Assembly: GCF_014207935.1 (NCBI RefSeq)
Contig: NZ_JACHLL010000003.1
Span: 384,265-448,264, forward strand
DNA from: Pseudomonas fluvialis
Lineage (GTDB): Bacteria > Pseudomonadota > Gammaproteobacteria > Pseudomonadales > Pseudomonadaceae
Direction of reading: 5' to 3'
DNA: 64,000 bases
The notes beneath the pieces were generated by a model that saw only the letters and a program-made list of their open reading frames with translations, made no database searches and had not been told where the DNA came from. This document shows, piece after piece, positions 55,032-64,000 of the stretch (position 1 is its first letter; every line of letters starts with the position of its first letter). A program made the position numbers and the translations under genes.

Positions 55032-55111
55032 GGTGCAACTCCACAGCAAGGATTGGCCAAGCGTACACCGAGTGCCGCTTCGGGCCTATGCGTAGCGACG
55101 TCGCAGAAACG

Positions 55112-55147
55112 CCGAGGGCGGGCTGGTTCGCACCAGTCCGCCCTCGG
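55112..55147. terminator. Terminator between ahpF and the helical-protein gene
   Basis: A 15-bp stem: CCGAGGGCGG (55112-55121) with CCGCCCTCGG (55138-55147), continued by a wobble pair and CTGG/CCAG, with loop TTCGCA. On the - strand, 20 bases after ahpF, it is followed by CGTTTC. Confidence 0.8.
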
Positions 55148-55167
55148 TTTGCCTTGCAGCGAGTTTA

Positions 55168-56721
55168 CTAGCTGCGGATCAGGTGATCGAAGGCACTCAG
55201 CGAGGCCTTGGCCCCCTCGCCCACGGCGATGACGATCTGCTTGTACGGCACGGTGGTCACGTCACCGGCGGCGAACACGCCGGGTATATTGGTGGCGCCC
55301 TTGGCGTCGACGATGATCTCGCCGAAGCGGCTCAGCTCCACGGTGCCCTTGAGCCAGTCACTGTTGGGCAGCAGACCGATCTGTACGAAGATGCCTTCCA
55401 GCTCGACGGTATGCAGCGCCTCGGTGGTGCGGTCCTTGTAGGTCAGCGCGGTGACCTTCTGGCCGTCGCCGACCACTTCGGTTGTCTCTGCGCTCTTGAT
55501 CACGGTGACGTTGGGCAGGCTGTACAGCTTCTTCTGCAGCACGGCGTCGGCACGCAGGGTGTCGGCGAACTCCAGCAGGGTCACATGGCTGACGATGCCG
55601 GCGAGATCAATCGCCGCTTCCACACCGGAGTTGCCGCCACCAATGACCGCCACGCGCTTGCCCTTGAACAGCGGGCCGTCGCAGTGCGGGCAGAAGCACA
55701 CGCCCTTGGCCTTGTATTCCTGCTCGCCGGGCACGCCCATCTCGCGCCAGCGCGCGCCGGTGGAGAGGATCACGGTCTTGGCCTTGAGGCTGGCGCCATT
55801 GTCGAACTTCACTTCGTGCAGGCCACCTTCGGCGCTGGCCGGAACCAGCGCGGAGGCGCGTTGCAGGTTCATGATGTCGACTTCGTATTCACGCACGTGC
55901 TCTTCCAGGGCGCGCACCAGTTTCGGCCCTTCGGTTTCCTTCACCGAAATGAAGTTCTCGATGGCCATGGTATCGAGCACCTGACCGCCGAAACGCTCGG
56001 CGGCGACGGCCGTGCGAATGCCCTTGCGCGCGGCGTAGATAGCCGCCGCAGCGCCGGCCGGGCCGCCACCGATGACCAGCACATCGAAGGCTTCCTTGGC
56101 GCTCATCTTCTCGGCATCGCGGTTGGCGGCGCCGGTATCGATCTTGGCGAGGATTTCCTTCACTTCCATACGACCGGAAGCAAAGGCTTCGCCGTTCAGG
56201 TAGATGCTCGGCACCGCCATGATCTGGCGACGCTCGACTTCTTCCTGAAACAACGCGCCGTCAATCGACACGTTGCGGATGTTGGGGTTGAGCACCGCCA
56301 TCAGGTTCAGCGCCTGGACCACATCCGGGCAGTTCTGGCAGGACAGCGAGAAGTAGGTTTCGAACTCGAACTTCCCTTCGATGCTCTTGATCTGCTCGAT
56401 GGTCTCCGCGTCCAGCTTGGACGGATGGCCACCGACTTGCAGCAGGGCCAGTACCAGCGAGGTGAACTCGTGGCCCATGGGGATACCGGCGAAGGTAATG
56501 CCGATATCGGCGCCCGGACGGTTCAGAGCGAAGGACGGACGGCGTGCATCGCTGCCATCGGTCCGCAGGGTGATCTTGTCGGTCAGGCCGACGATGTCGT
56601 TGAGGAGTCCGAGCAGCTCCTGGGATTTCTCGCCGTCATCGAGGGAAGCAACGATCTCGAACGGCTGGGTGACCTTCTCGAGGTAGGCCTGCAACTGGGA
56701 TTTCAGAGTGGCGTCCAACAT
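55168..56721 (-). CDS. ahpF: Alkyl hydroperoxide reductase subunit F (AhpF)
   Basis: Flavoprotein that reduces AhpC with NADH. 517 residues from the ATG at 56719-56721. The N-terminal thioredoxin-fold domain has the redox pair SCQNCPDV (about residues 128-133). The reductase part has the FAD site [21 protein letters not shown] (first dinucleotide motif), CPHCDG as its redox Cys pair, [17 protein letters not shown] (NADH site) and [14 protein letters not shown]. Encoded behind ahpC on the same strand with 135 bp between, including an attenuator-like hairpin. Confidence 0.97.
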   Translation of the reverse strand: MLDATLKSQLQAYLEKVTQPFEIVASLDDGEKSQELLGLLNDIVGLTDKITLRTDGSDARRPSFALNRPGADIGITFAGIPMGHEFTSLVLALLQVGGHPSKLDAETIEQIKSIEGKFEFETYFSLSCQNCPDVVQALNLMAVLNPNIRNVSIDGALFQEEVERRQIMAVPSIYLNGEAFASGRMEVKEILAKIDTGAANRDAEKMSAKEAFDVLVIGGGPAGAAAAIYAARKGIRTAVAAERFGGQVLDTMAIENFISVKETEGPKLVRALEEHVREYEVDIMNLQRASALVPASAEGGLHEVKFDNGASLKAKTVILSTGARWREMGVPGEQEYKAKGVCFCPHCDGPLFKGKRVAVIGGGNSGVEAAIDLAGIVSHVTLLEFADTLRADAVLQKKLYSLPNVTVIKSAETTEVVGDGQKVTALTYKDRTTEALHTVELEGIFVQIGLLPNSDWLKGTVELSRFGEIIVDAKGATNIPGVFAAGDVTTVPYKQIVIAVGEGAKASLSAFDHLIRS

Positions 56722-56755
56722 GACGGGTTTCCTCAAAGCAAATTTCGGACAAACA

Positions 56756-56784
56756 AACGCCCGGACGGATCGCGCCCGGGCGTT
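56756..56784 (-). terminator. Attenuator-like hairpin between ahpC and ahpF
   Basis: AACGCCCGG (56776-56784 read on the - strand) pairs with CCGGGCGTT (56756-56764), followed on the - strand by TGTTTGTCC. It probably stops part of the transcripts so that ahpC is expressed above ahpF. Confidence 0.7.
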
Positions 56785-56856
56785 CGGGCACTTGCGGCTG
56801 GGTCTCAGCCGGCAAAGCGCTAGGCGGTTGGGGCCAAAATGGCCCCAGGCAGATAT

Positions 56857-57420
56857 TTAAATCTTACCTACGAGGTCCAGCGACGGAGCCAGGGTCTTCT
56901 CGCCTTCTTTCCACTTGGCCGGGCACACTTCACCCGGGTGGGAAGCGGTGTACTGGGCAGCTTTCAGCTTGCGCAGAGTCTCGGAAACGTCACGGGCGAT
57001 TTCGTTGGAGTGGATTTCCACGGTCTTGATCACGCCTTCCGGGTTGATCACGAAAGTGCCGCGCAGAGCCAGACCTTCTTCCGGAATGTGCACGCCGAAG
57101 GCGTTGGTCAGCACGTGAGTCGGGTCGCCGATCAGCGGGAACTGGGCCTTGCCGACAGCCGGGGAAGTCTCGTGCCATACCTTGTGCGAGAAGTGGGTGT
57201 CGGTGGTCACGATGTAGACCTCGGCACCGGCCTTCTGGAACTCGGCGTAGTTGTTGGCGGCGTCTTCGATCTCGGTCGGGCAGTTGAAGGTGAATGCTGC
57301 CGGCATGAAGATCAGTACCGACCACTTGCCCTTCAGGGACTGCTCGGTGACTTCAATGAACTTGCCGTTGTGGAAAGCATTGGCCTTGAACGGCTGAACT
57401 TGAGTGTTGATCAGAGACAT
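56857..57420 (-). CDS. ahpC: Alkyl hydroperoxide reductase subunit C (AhpC), 2-Cys peroxiredoxin
   Basis: Reduces hydrogen peroxide and organic hydroperoxides, recycled by AhpF. 187 residues from the ATG at 57418-57420; the upstream frame is non-coding. The peroxidatic Cys is in FTFNCPTEIED (about 47) and the resolving Cys in GEVCPAKW (about 166). The start MSLINTQVQPFKANAFHNGK is as in the pseudomonad protein. A -10-like TATTAT lies at 57473-57478 on the - strand with no good -35, which fits an activator-dependent (OxyR) promoter; that link is inference. Confidence 0.97.
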   Translation of the reverse strand: MSLINTQVQPFKANAFHNGKFIEVTEQSLKGKWSVLIFMPAAFTFNCPTEIEDAANNYAEFQKAGAEVYIVTTDTHFSHKVWHETSPAVGKAQFPLIGDPTHVLTNAFGVHIPEEGLALRGTFVINPEGVIKTVEIHSNEIARDVSETLRKLKAAQYTASHPGEVCPAKWKEGEKTLAPSLDLVGKI

Positions 57421-57519
57421 CTGTGAACTCCTTGTGAGGGTTGAAATGTGCGGTTGAAAGTTGACGGGGAGGATAATAGGCCCCATCAGCTTTCTTGGCC
57501 CATTGATTGAAACGATGAC

Positions 57520-57542
57520 GGTGATTGGTTCTGCCAATCACC
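57520..57542 (-). terminator. Hairpin after the quinone oxidoreductase gene
   Basis: GGTGATTGG (57520-57528) pairs with CCAATCACC (57534-57542), loop TTCTG. It starts 13 bases beyond the stop of the reverse-strand gene, and overlaps the ahpC promoter region. No clear U-run. Confidence 0.5.
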
Positions 57543-57554
57543 GCCAGCGGGTGA

Positions 57555-58517
57555 TCAGCTCAGGCTATCGTCGAGGCACAACACCAGCTTGCCTGCCACC
57601 TGATTGCTGGCGAGCTTAGCAAAGGCAGCCTCCGCCTCGGTAGCCGGATAGACCTGTTCCAGTTGTGGCGTGAGCTGTCCTCGGGCAAACAGCGGCCAGA
57701 CTTCACGCGCCAGTTCGCTCATCAGCTCGGCCTTGAAGGCCTCGTCGCGGTTGCGCAGCGTCGAGCCCGTCAGCTGGATGCGCTTGCCCAGCAGCAGCGC
57801 CATGTCCAGCTGAGCCTCGCGACCGCCCATCAAGCCGATATTCACCCAGCGCCCGTCCAGCGCCAGCAACTGCAGATTGAGCGCCGCATAAGCCCCCCCG
57901 ACCGGATCCAGAATCACGTCGAAAGGCGCGAAATCGCGCAGATCCTGCAGGTTTTCACTGCGCAGCACACCGCCACGAGCGCCCAACTTCTGGCAATGCT
58001 GCAGGCGCTCGGCCGAGCCGACACTGACCCAGCATGGATTACCAAACGCCTTGCACAGCTGGATGGCCGCGCTGCCAACGCCACTCGCACCGGCATGCAG
58101 CAGCACCTTCTCACCTGGGCGCAAGGCCGCCAGGCGGTACAGATTGAGCCAGGCGGTGGCATAAACCTCCGGCAATGCCGCCGCTTCCGCCAGGCTCAGG
58201 CCTTCGGGTACCGGCAACACGTGCTGGGCATCGACCACCACCTCCGAGGCCATGCCGCCTCCGGCGAGCAGCGCACAGACCCGCTCTCCCACCTGCCAGT
58301 TGGCACCGGCACCCACTTCACTGATGATTCCGCTGCATTCCAGCCCCAGCGCCTCGGGAGCCCCGGGCGGCGGCGGATAGTGCCCGGCCAGTTGCAGCAG
58401 GTCAGCCCGGTTTAGCCCGGCTGCCGCCACTTTGATCCTGACCTGCCCCGCCGCCAGTGGTTCGCCGGGTTGTTCCTGCCAGTGCAACTGGCCCTTGACG
58501 CCTTGCAATGCCTTCAC
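57555..58517 (-). CDS. NAD(P)H quinone oxidoreductase (MDR/PIG3-like)
   Basis: 320 residues from the GTG at 58515-58517 (VKALQGVKGQLHWQEQP), with GGGGG upstream; the longer open frame toward 58634 has no homology. Family features: VRIKVAAAGLNRADLLQLAG, YPPPPGAPEALGLECSGII, a Rossmann site HAGASGVGSAAIQLCKAFG and GRWVNIGLMGGREAQLD. No structural zinc Cys cluster, as in the quinone-reductase branch of the medium-chain family. It is divergent from prc. Confidence 0.88.
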   Translation of the reverse strand: MKALQGVKGQLHWQEQPGEPLAAGQVRIKVAAAGLNRADLLQLAGHYPPPPGAPEALGLECSGIISEVGAGANWQVGERVCALLAGGGMASEVVVDAQHVLPVPEGLSLAEAAALPEVYATAWLNLYRLAALRPGEKVLLHAGASGVGSAAIQLCKAFGNPCWVSVGSAERLQHCQKLGARGGVLRSENLQDLRDFAPFDVILDPVGGAYAALNLQLLALDGRWVNIGLMGGREAQLDMALLLGKRIQLTGSTLRNRDEAFKAELMSELAREVWPLFARGQLTPQLEQVYPATEAEAAFAKLASNQVAGKLVLCLDDSLS

Positions 58518-58649
58518 AGTGCCCCCATAGTTCCTGTTGTCCCCGGTGCCGACTGGAAAGTCGGACGAGTCGTCGCAGGACGCGACAACCCCGGCCGACA
58601 TTCTCTGCGGCCCACTATGCGGCAAGCCCGCCACGACGTCGAATTCAGC

Positions 58650-60731
58650 ATGAAGCGCATCCTCACCCGTTCCACCCTGTCACTCGTTCTCAGCCTGAGC
58701 AGTCTGTCGCTGTGGGCCAGCCCCGGCACGACCAACTGGGACTACCTGGAGCCCGACCGCGAGCAGGTGATCGCCAGCCTGAATGTGGTGGAGCTGCTCA
58801 AGCGTCACCACTACAACAAGCCACCGCTCAATGATGCGCGCTCGCAGATGATCTACGAGAGCTATCTGAAGCTGCTGGACCCGGCGCGGATGTACTTCAC
58901 CGCCGCCGATATCCAGGAGTTCGATGCCTGGCGCCTGCGTTTCGATGATTTTCTCAAGAGCGGCGACCTGCAACCAGGCTTCACCATCTATACCCGTCAC
59001 CTCGAGCGCCTGAGCGGGCGTATCGAATACACCTTGGGCCTGCTCGGCCAGGGCGTCGACAAACTCGATTTCAGCGTCAGCGAACGCCTGGAAACCGATC
59101 GCGAGAAGGCCCCCTGGGCCAAGGACATCGCCGAACTGGATGCCTTCTGGCACAAGAAACTCAAGGACGAAGTGCTGCGCCTGAAGATTGCCGGCAAGGA
59201 GCCCAAGGCCATCGAGGAGCTGCTCACCAAGCGCTACCAGAATCAGCTCAAGCGCCTGAAGCAGACCAAGGGCGAGGACGTGTTCCAGGCCTACATCAAC
59301 GCCTTTGCCCAGACCTACGACCCGCACACCAACTACCTGTCGCCGGACAACGCGGAAAACTTCGATATCAACATGAGCCTGTCGCTCGAGGGTATCGGTG
59401 CCGTGCTGCAGAACGACAACGAGTACGTCAAGGTGATGCGCCTGGTGCCGGCCGGTCCGGCGGAAAAGAGCAAGCAGCTGCACACTTCCGACAAGATCGT
59501 CGGCGTCGCGCAGGGCAACCAGGAAATGGTCGACGTGATCGGCTGGCGCCTGGACGAAGTGGTCAAGCTGATCCGTGGCCCGAAAGGCTCGCTGGTGCGC
59601 CTGGAAGTGATCCCGGCGAGCAACGCCCCGAGCGACCAGACCAGCCGCATCATCAGCATCACCCGTGAGGCGGTGAAGCTGGAGGAGCAGGCCGCGAAGA
59701 AGTCGGTACTCAAGCTCAACCACGACGGCCGCGATTACAAGCTCGGAGTCATCGAGATTCCCGCCTTCTATCTGGACTTCAAGGCCTATCGGGCCGGCGA
59801 TCCGGAATACAAGAGCACCACCCGCGACGTGAAACGCCTGCTCGGTGAGCTGGAAAAGGAAAAAGTCGACGGTGTCGTCATCGACCTGCGCAACAACGGC
59901 GGCGGCTCCCTGCAGGAAGCGACCGAGCTGACCGGGCTGTTCATCGATGAGGGCCCGACGGTGCTGGTCCGCAACAGCGACGGACGCGTCGACGTACTCA
60001 ATGACGAAGACAGCGGCGTGTTCTACCGCGGCCCGCTGGCCGTGCTGGTCAACCGCCTGTCCGCTTCGGCCTCGGAGATTTTCGCCGGCGCCATGCAGGA
60101 CTATCACCGCGCCCTGATCATCGGCGGCCAGACCTTCGGCAAGGGCACGGTACAGACCGTGCAGCCGCTCAACCATGGCGAACTGAAGCTGACGCTGGCC
60201 AAGTTCTACCGCGTATCCGGGCAGAGCACCCAGCATCAGGGCGTGCTCCCGGATATCGCCTACCCGGCCATGGTCGACACCCAGGAAATCGGCGAAAGCG
60301 CCCTGCCCGAAGCCCTGCCGTGGGACAGCATCCGTCCGGTGGTGAAACCGGTCAGCGATCCGTTCAAGCCCTTCCTCAGCGAGCTGACAGCCCGTCATGA
60401 GGCGCGCACTGCCAGCGACCCGGACTTTGTCTTCACCCGCGAGCGTCTGGCTCTGGCTCAGCGCCTGATGAAGGACACCAGCGTACCGCTGCAGGAGAGC
60501 GAGCGACGCCAGCTGCAAGTGAGCATCGAGCAGCAGCAACTGGCCCTGGAAAACACCCGACGCAAGGCCAAGGGCGAAGAACTGCTCAAGGAAATCAAGA
60601 ACGAAGAGGACGAGGACGCCGCCGCTGCCGAGCCGGACAAGTCGACGCCGGAAGACGACGCCTACCTGGCCGAAACCGGCAAGATCCTCATCGACTACCT
60701 CGGGCTGTCCAACAGCCTGGCCAAGCACTGA
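58650..60731 (+). CDS. prc: Carboxy-terminal processing protease Prc (AlgO)
   Basis: Periplasmic PDZ protease that degrades proteins from their C-termini; in P. aeruginosa it contributes to regulation of the alginate sigma factor pathway. 693 residues from the ATG at 58650, with a signal peptide (TLSLVLSLSSLSLWA). N-terminal helical domain (residues 30-220), PDZ domain (about 245-325: GIGAVLQNDNEYVKVMRLVP), then the protease with RNNGGGSL and the Ser-Lys dyad Ser-473 (RLSASASEIF) and Lys-498 (GKGTVQ). A coiled-coil-like Lys/Glu tail is typical of the Tsp group. A terminator follows. Confidence 0.95.
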   Translation: MKRILTRSTLSLVLSLSSLSLWASPGTTNWDYLEPDREQVIASLNVVELLKRHHYNKPPLNDARSQMIYESYLKLLDPARMYFTAADIQEFDAWRLRFDDFLKSGDLQPGFTIYTRHLERLSGRIEYTLGLLGQGVDKLDFSVSERLETDREKAPWAKDIAELDAFWHKKLKDEVLRLKIAGKEPKAIEELLTKRYQNQLKRLKQTKGEDVFQAYINAFAQTYDPHTNYLSPDNAENFDINMSLSLEGIGAVLQNDNEYVKVMRLVPAGPAEKSKQLHTSDKIVGVAQGNQEMVDVIGWRLDEVVKLIRGPKGSLVRLEVIPASNAPSDQTSRIISITREAVKLEEQAAKKSVLKLNHDGRDYKLGVIEIPAFYLDFKAYRAGDPEYKSTTRDVKRLLGELEKEKVDGVVIDLRNNGGGSLQEATELTGLFIDEGPTVLVRNSDGRVDVLNDEDSGVFYRGPLAVLVNRLSASASEIFAGAMQDYHRALIIGGQTFGKGTVQTVQPLNHGELKLTLAKFYRVSGQSTQHQGVLPDIAYPAMVDTQEIGESALPEALPWDSIRPVVKPVSDPFKPFLSELTARHEARTASDPDFVFTRERLALAQRLMKDTSVPLQESERRQLQVSIEQQQLALENTRRKAKGEELLKEIKNEEDEDAAAAEPDKSTPEDDAYLAETGKILIDYLGLSNSLAKH

Positions 60732-60767
60732 CTTGTCATCAGACAGTCATATCGCTGCGCTGAAATG

Positions 60768-60800
60768 CGGGGGCCGGTCATACCGGCCCCCGTTTTTTTT
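60768..60800 (+). terminator. prc terminator
   Basis: CGGGGGCCGG (60768-60777) pairs with CCGGCCCCCG (60783-60792), loop TCATA, followed by eight Ts. Confidence 0.93.
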
Positions 60801-60817
60801 CGCCTGCGGATTGCATC

Positions 60818-62566
60818 ATGACCGTCACCGAGCAGCTCAGCGCGCTGCAGCAGATTCTCGCCAGTGGCGAGCTGCACACGCTCTTCCAACCCATAGTGTC
60901 GCTATCGGAACGGCGCATCCACGGCTATGAAGCCCTCACCCGCGGCCCCTCGAACAGTCCCCTGCACTCGCCGCTGACGCTGTTCGCCGTGGCCCGCCAT
61001 GCCAGTCGTCTGAGCGAACTGGAGCAGGCCTGCCGCCGCAATGCCTGCCTGCGCTTCGACAACCTCAAGCTGGACGGCAAGCTGTTTCTCAACGTCTCGC
61101 CGGAATCGCTGCTCGACCCAGGCCATCAGCCAGGTCGCACCCGGCGCCTGCTGCAGGACCTGGGCATCGCCCCGGACCGCGTGGTAATCGAGCTGACCGA
61201 GCAATCACCGACCGAAGACTTCAGCCTGCTCGACAACGCGCTGCACCACTACCGCGCCATGGGCTTCTCCATCGCTCTCGACGACCTCGGCGCTGGCTAT
61301 TCCAGCCTGCGCCTGTGGTCAGAGTTGCGCCCGGACTATGTGAAAATCGATCGTCACTTCATCGACGGCATTCACCAGGATGCGGTCAAGCGCGAGTTCG
61401 TCGAATCGATTCTGAAGATGGCCCGCGCCTCGCGTGCCCAGGTCATCGCCGAAGGCATCGAGCTGGCCGAGGAGCTGGCTGTGCTGGTGGAGATGGGCGT
61501 CGACCTGGTACAGGGCTACCTGCTGTGCCGCCCCCAGGAAAAACCACCGCGCGAAATCGCCGGCCTGCTGCCACTGCTGAGTGCCAGCCAGTCGAACCTC
61601 GGCGAAGACACTGGCGACCTGCAGGCTCTGCTACTGGAACAGCCGGCCGTCGATCAGCACACGCCGATTGCCGGCGTACTCGAAGCCTTTCGCGCCCAGG
61701 CCAACCTCAATTCCCTGGCCGTGCTCAATGAAGCCCTACAGCCGCTTGGCATCATTCATCGGCATAGCCTGTCCGACGCTCTGCTCAAACCCTTTGCCAC
61801 CGACCTGCTGGCACGCAAGCCGATCAGCCGCCTGATGAGCAGCGACTACCTGGCCGTGGAGATCAGCCAATCCCTGCAACAGGTCAGCCGCCTGCTCACC
61901 AGTCGAGCGCGTCAGCGCATCGAGGAAGATTTCATCATCACCCGCCAGGGCCAGTACTGTGGCCTGGGTCGGGTGATCGACGTACTCAAGCTGATCACCG
62001 AGCGCAAGATCCAGCAGGCGCGTCACGCCAATCCGCTGACCCTGCTGCCGGGCAACGTGCCGATCCAGCAATGCTTCACGCGTCTGCTGGAGCAGAGCCG
62101 CGATGCCGTGATCTGCTACGTCGATATCGACAGTTTCAAGCCGTTCAACGACCTGTATGGCTATGCCCGCGGCGATGAAGTGCTGCTGTGCCTGGCGCAA
62201 TGCCTGAGCGAGGCGGTAGATCCCAGCCGCGACTTCGTCGGCCATATCGGCGGTGATGACTTCATGCTGGTGCTTGGATCGGCCGACTGGCGCGCCCGGC
62301 TGAACCGCCTGCTGGAAGACTTCCAGAGCCAGTGCCGGCGCTTCTACAAGGCCGAGGATCTGCTGGCCGGCTGCTTTATCGCACGCAACCGCCAGGGACA
62401 ACGCGAAGAATATCCGCTGCTGTCGCTGTCGCTGGGAGTGGTGAAGTTAAGTGGTGCAGCCTGTGAAACGCTCGATGCCGGCCAACTCGCCAGCCTGGCG
62501 TCGGAAGCCAAACGGCAGGCCAAGGCAATTCCGGGTTACAGCCTGCACGTGATCCAGGCAGCCTGA
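60818..62566 (+). CDS. EAL-CBS-GGDEF cyclic-di-GMP protein
   Basis: 582 residues, cytoplasmic. EAL domain: HGYEALTRGP (residues 31-40), LNVSPESL, VIELTEQ, IALDDLGAGYSSL, VKIDRHFI, AEGIE and VQGYLLCRP, all catalytic positions kept. A CBS pair spans about 270-400, where it may bind an adenine nucleotide. The GGDEF domain has ICYVDIDSFKPFNDLYGY and the active-site loop GHIGGDDF (a GGDEF variant with Asp for Glu, usually tolerated). Resembles PA3258, the gene following prc in P. aeruginosa. Whether it makes or degrades cyclic-di-GMP is open. Confidence 0.92.
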   Translation: MTVTEQLSALQQILASGELHTLFQPIVSLSERRIHGYEALTRGPSNSPLHSPLTLFAVARHASRLSELEQACRRNACLRFDNLKLDGKLFLNVSPESLLDPGHQPGRTRRLLQDLGIAPDRVVIELTEQSPTEDFSLLDNALHHYRAMGFSIALDDLGAGYSSLRLWSELRPDYVKIDRHFIDGIHQDAVKREFVESILKMARASRAQVIAEGIELAEELAVLVEMGVDLVQGYLLCRPQEKPPREIAGLLPLLSASQSNLGEDTGDLQALLLEQPAVDQHTPIAGVLEAFRAQANLNSLAVLNEALQPLGIIHRHSLSDALLKPFATDLLARKPISRLMSSDYLAVEISQSLQQVSRLLTSRARQRIEEDFIITRQGQYCGLGRVIDVLKLITERKIQQARHANPLTLLPGNVPIQQCFTRLLEQSRDAVICYVDIDSFKPFNDLYGYARGDEVLLCLAQCLSEAVDPSRDFVGHIGGDDFMLVLGSADWRARLNRLLEDFQSQCRRFYKAEDLLAGCFIARNRQGQREEYPLLSLSLGVVKLSGAACETLDAGQLASLASEAKRQAKAIPGYSLHVIQAA

Positions 62567-62578
62567 ACGCACAGGGCT

Positions 62579-63052
62579 CTAAAGGCCCAGCTCGTTAGCT
62601 CGCTGTTGCCAACGCTCGGCGGCCTGCGTGTCGGCGGACAGGTTGCCCTGTCCACAGCGGTACAGTTCAGCCAACTGATGGGCTGCCAACGCATGCCCTG
62701 CCTGGGCAGCCAACGCCCACCAGTGCGCGGCTTGCGCGGCATCGGCGGCTTCTTGCACATCGCCGGCCAGCAACTGTCGGCCAACCTGATAGGCCGCCTT
62801 GGCATCCCCCGCCTCTCCCGCGGCCCTGAGAAGGCGCAAGGCTTCGCCGCGCATGCCAAAACCCTGGCCGCGAAACAGCAGCAGATGGCCATAAAAAGAC
62901 TGCGCCTCGACATGCCCAAGGGCCGCCATGCGCGCATATTGTCCCTGCATCCAGGCCCAGGCTCGTGGCTGGGCAACCAGCCAGCGCCAGGCAAACAGAC
63001 GGCGTGCAACCCAGTAACCACAGATTGCCTTTAGATGCCACCAAGCCTTCAT
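62579..63052 (-). CDS. Sel1-like repeat protein
   Basis: 157 residues from the ATG at 63050-63052, overlapping the preceding stop by the ATGA arrangement. Alternating helices with the Sel1/TPR-like pattern: MAALGHVEAQSFYGHLLL, EAGDAKAAYQVGRQLLAG, ALAAQAGHALAAHQLAELYRCG. Arg/Trp-rich N-terminus (RRLFAWRWLVAQPRAWAW) may be a hydrophobic helix. Such repeats mediate protein binding. Translationally coupled to the upstream small gene. Confidence 0.8.
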   Translation of the reverse strand: MKAWWHLKAICGYWVARRLFAWRWLVAQPRAWAWMQGQYARMAALGHVEAQSFYGHLLLFRGQGFGMRGEALRLLRAAGEAGDAKAAYQVGRQLLAGDVQEAADAAQAAHWWALAAQAGHALAAHQLAELYRCGQGNLSADTQAAERWQQRANELGL

Positions 63053-63414
63053 GCCGCCTCTCGATAATCGAATTCGAACACCCGCGCCACCTCGGCCGCA
63101 TGCCAGGCGGCGGCAGCCAGGCCATCGACCGGCCCCTGGAAACGCCCGAGGCGTACCACGCACTCGAAGAAGCCCGGGCGTGGCAAACGGCTGGCCCCCT
63201 GGCTGATCACCAAAGCGCTGCGCAGCGGCCGCTGGGCACGCGCATCGAGAGCCGCCAGGTGTTCAAGAGCCGCCGTCAGGGTCTGCATGGCCGGGGTCGG
63301 CAACTGGAGACGCTCGACCAGCGCCCGATAGGTCAGAAGGTGGCGCTGACGACGGGCATCATCCAACTCATTGAGCAGGGCCTGCCAGTGCTGGCGACTG
63401 ATGCGTACGCTCAT
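63049..63414 (-). CDS. Small unknown protein, coupled to the Sel1 gene
   Basis: 121 residues from the ATG at 63412-63414 (MSVRISRQHWQALLNELDDA), with GGAGGGG upstream; the in-frame ATG at 63432 lacks a suitable site. Soluble, helical first half (LLNELDDARRQRHLLTYRALVERLQL), then ARVFEFDYREA at the end. No family recognised. Start of a two-gene unit. Confidence 0.72.
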   Translation of the reverse strand: MSVRISRQHWQALLNELDDARRQRHLLTYRALVERLQLPTPAMQTLTAALEHLAALDARAQRPLRSALVISQGASRLPRPGFFECVVRLGRFQGPVDGLAAAAWHAAEVARVFEFDYREAA

Positions 63415-63564
63415 GCGTCGCCCCTCCGCCATGCTCCAACACGATCACGCGCTACTGCGTTCATGCCTCTACTCCCTGTACCTCGGCGTCATTCAAGCCT
63501 GCATGTTATCAGGCCAGCAAGGCGGCAAATGCCATGCAGCTCTCAGCTGGCCCATGCGCACAGT

Positions 63565-64000
63565 CTAGCTGCTCACAGTGGGGTTTTCCGCCACCACCCG
63601 CTCCGGCAACTCGGGCAACTGCTGCAGCACAAGCTGACTGGACTGAGGCTGTACCGCATACCAGTCACGGAAGGCATCCAGCTCATTGCGCCAACGACGC
63701 AACACCCAGCCGAGCACGGCCAGATCATCCAGCAAGCCCAGCATCAGCACCCAGTCCGGCACGGCGTCCACCGGGGTGATGAAGTAAACCAGCGCAGCCA
63801 TCACCGCTAGCAAGGTCTGGCGATCCAGCTCACGGTAATCGCCGCGCCACCAGGCCACACATAGAGCGCGCATTAACTTGAGATCATCCTGCAGCGGACG
63901 CATGCGCAGCCCACCCTTGCTCGCCTTGCGTGTCACTGCCAGCAACAGCGCCGGCAGGCGGCCACGGGCGAGAAATGCCTGCGCCAAATGCAGATAGCGG
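63565..64000 (-). CDS. DUF1232 (YkvA-like) membrane protein, N-terminus beyond the window
   Basis: The reverse-strand frame is open from the stop at 63565 to the window end, so the start lies outside; the visible part is 144 codons. The DUF1232 core is LLAVMAALVYFITPVDAVPD followed by WVLMLGLLDDLAVLGWVLR, typical of YkvA-like proteins, with an N-terminal GRLPALLLAVTRK stretch. Short hydrophobic helices suggest membrane association. Function unknown. Confidence 0.85.
   Translation of the reverse strand, partial: RYLHLAQAFLARGRLPALLLAVTRKASKGGLRMRPLQDDLKLMRALCVAWWRGDYRELDRQTLLAVMAALVYFITPVDAVPDWVLMLGLLDDLAVLGWVLRRWRNELDAFRDWYAVQPQSSQLVLQQLPELPERVVAENPTVSS

Noticed and set aside
57473..57510. 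OxyR operator upstream of ahpC
   Set aside because: A -10 is visible and an OxyR-dependent promoter is plausible, but I could not match the four spaced ATAG-type contacts convincingly.
58680..60728. 682-codon open frame on the - strand opposite prc
   Set aside because: Antisense to a protein with an intact Ser-Lys protease site; no independent coding evidence.
1..64000. CRISPR arrays, tRNA or rRNA genes, integrases, insertion sequences
   Set aside because: No regularly spaced direct repeats, tRNA cloverleaf, rRNA segment or transposase/integrase-like protein was recognised.

Overview
This 64 kb window is chromosomal DNA of a high-GC Pseudomonas, most likely close to the P. aeruginosa lineage. 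The evidence is gene content: bifunctional putA with an adjacent AraC regulator, class Ia nrdA with two ATP-cone domains, napEDABC, a PcpS-type phosphopantetheinyl transferase, an ahpC/ahpF pair and a prc (algO) gene followed by an EAL-CBS-GGDEF gene. The assignment is by recognition of protein sequences, not by a database search. No rRNA, tRNA, CRISPR array, insertion sequence or integrase was recognised.

Layout. 1-5.1 kb: proline catabolism (putP, cut by the window edge; putA; an AraC regulator resembling PruR). 5.2-9.7 kb: a minimal chemoreceptor translationally coupled to an unknown membrane protein, a chagasin-like lipoprotein, a YhhN membrane protein and two tandem paralogous lipoproteins. 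9.7-14.7 kb: tRNA and ribosome modification (cmoA, cmoB, rimO), an orphan periplasmic binding protein and an alpha/beta hydrolase. 14.8-18.1 kb: a large DUF1631/GGDEF/EAL protein. 18.2-22.3 kb: periplasmic nitrate reductase, napEDABC without napF. 22.5-27.2 kb: an MpaB-like oxygenase divergent from its presumed TetR regulator, a phosphopantetheinyl transferase and an RstAB-like two-component system. 27.2-32.6 kb: nrdA and nrdB with a long upstream region. 32.6-34.4 kb: the most foreign-looking stretch, with an AT-rich membrane-protein gene and two inverted copies of a structured non-coding repeat around REP-like hairpins.

34.6-44.4 kb: a TorF-like porin, a methyltransferase, an acetyltransferase, then a LysR regulator divergent from a four-gene operon (DUF1302 outer-membrane protein, DUF1329, DUF1254/1214 and a formylglycine-type sulfatase) that looks like an uptake and desulfation module for an unknown, probably hydrophobic, sulfate ester. 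44.4-54.2 kb: mostly housekeeping or conserved single genes (CAP-domain protein, ppiC, HPF-like protein, UbiA-family prenyltransferase, YebC, endonuclease I, D-aminoacylase-like amidohydrolase, a pseudouridine-synthase homologue lacking the catalytic Asp, DUF1456, a second orphan binding protein). 54.2-64 kb: a coiled-coil-like protein, ahpC-ahpF, a quinone oxidoreductase, prc, an EAL-CBS-GGDEF protein, a Sel1-repeat protein, a small unknown protein and a DUF1232 protein cut by the window end.

The best candidates for something undescribed are the inverted pair of structured repeats at 33.7-34.3 kb, whose hairpins keep pairing although their sequences differ, the sulfatase operon at 38.1-44.4 kb, and the catalytic-residue-less pseudouridine synthase homologue at 52 kb.
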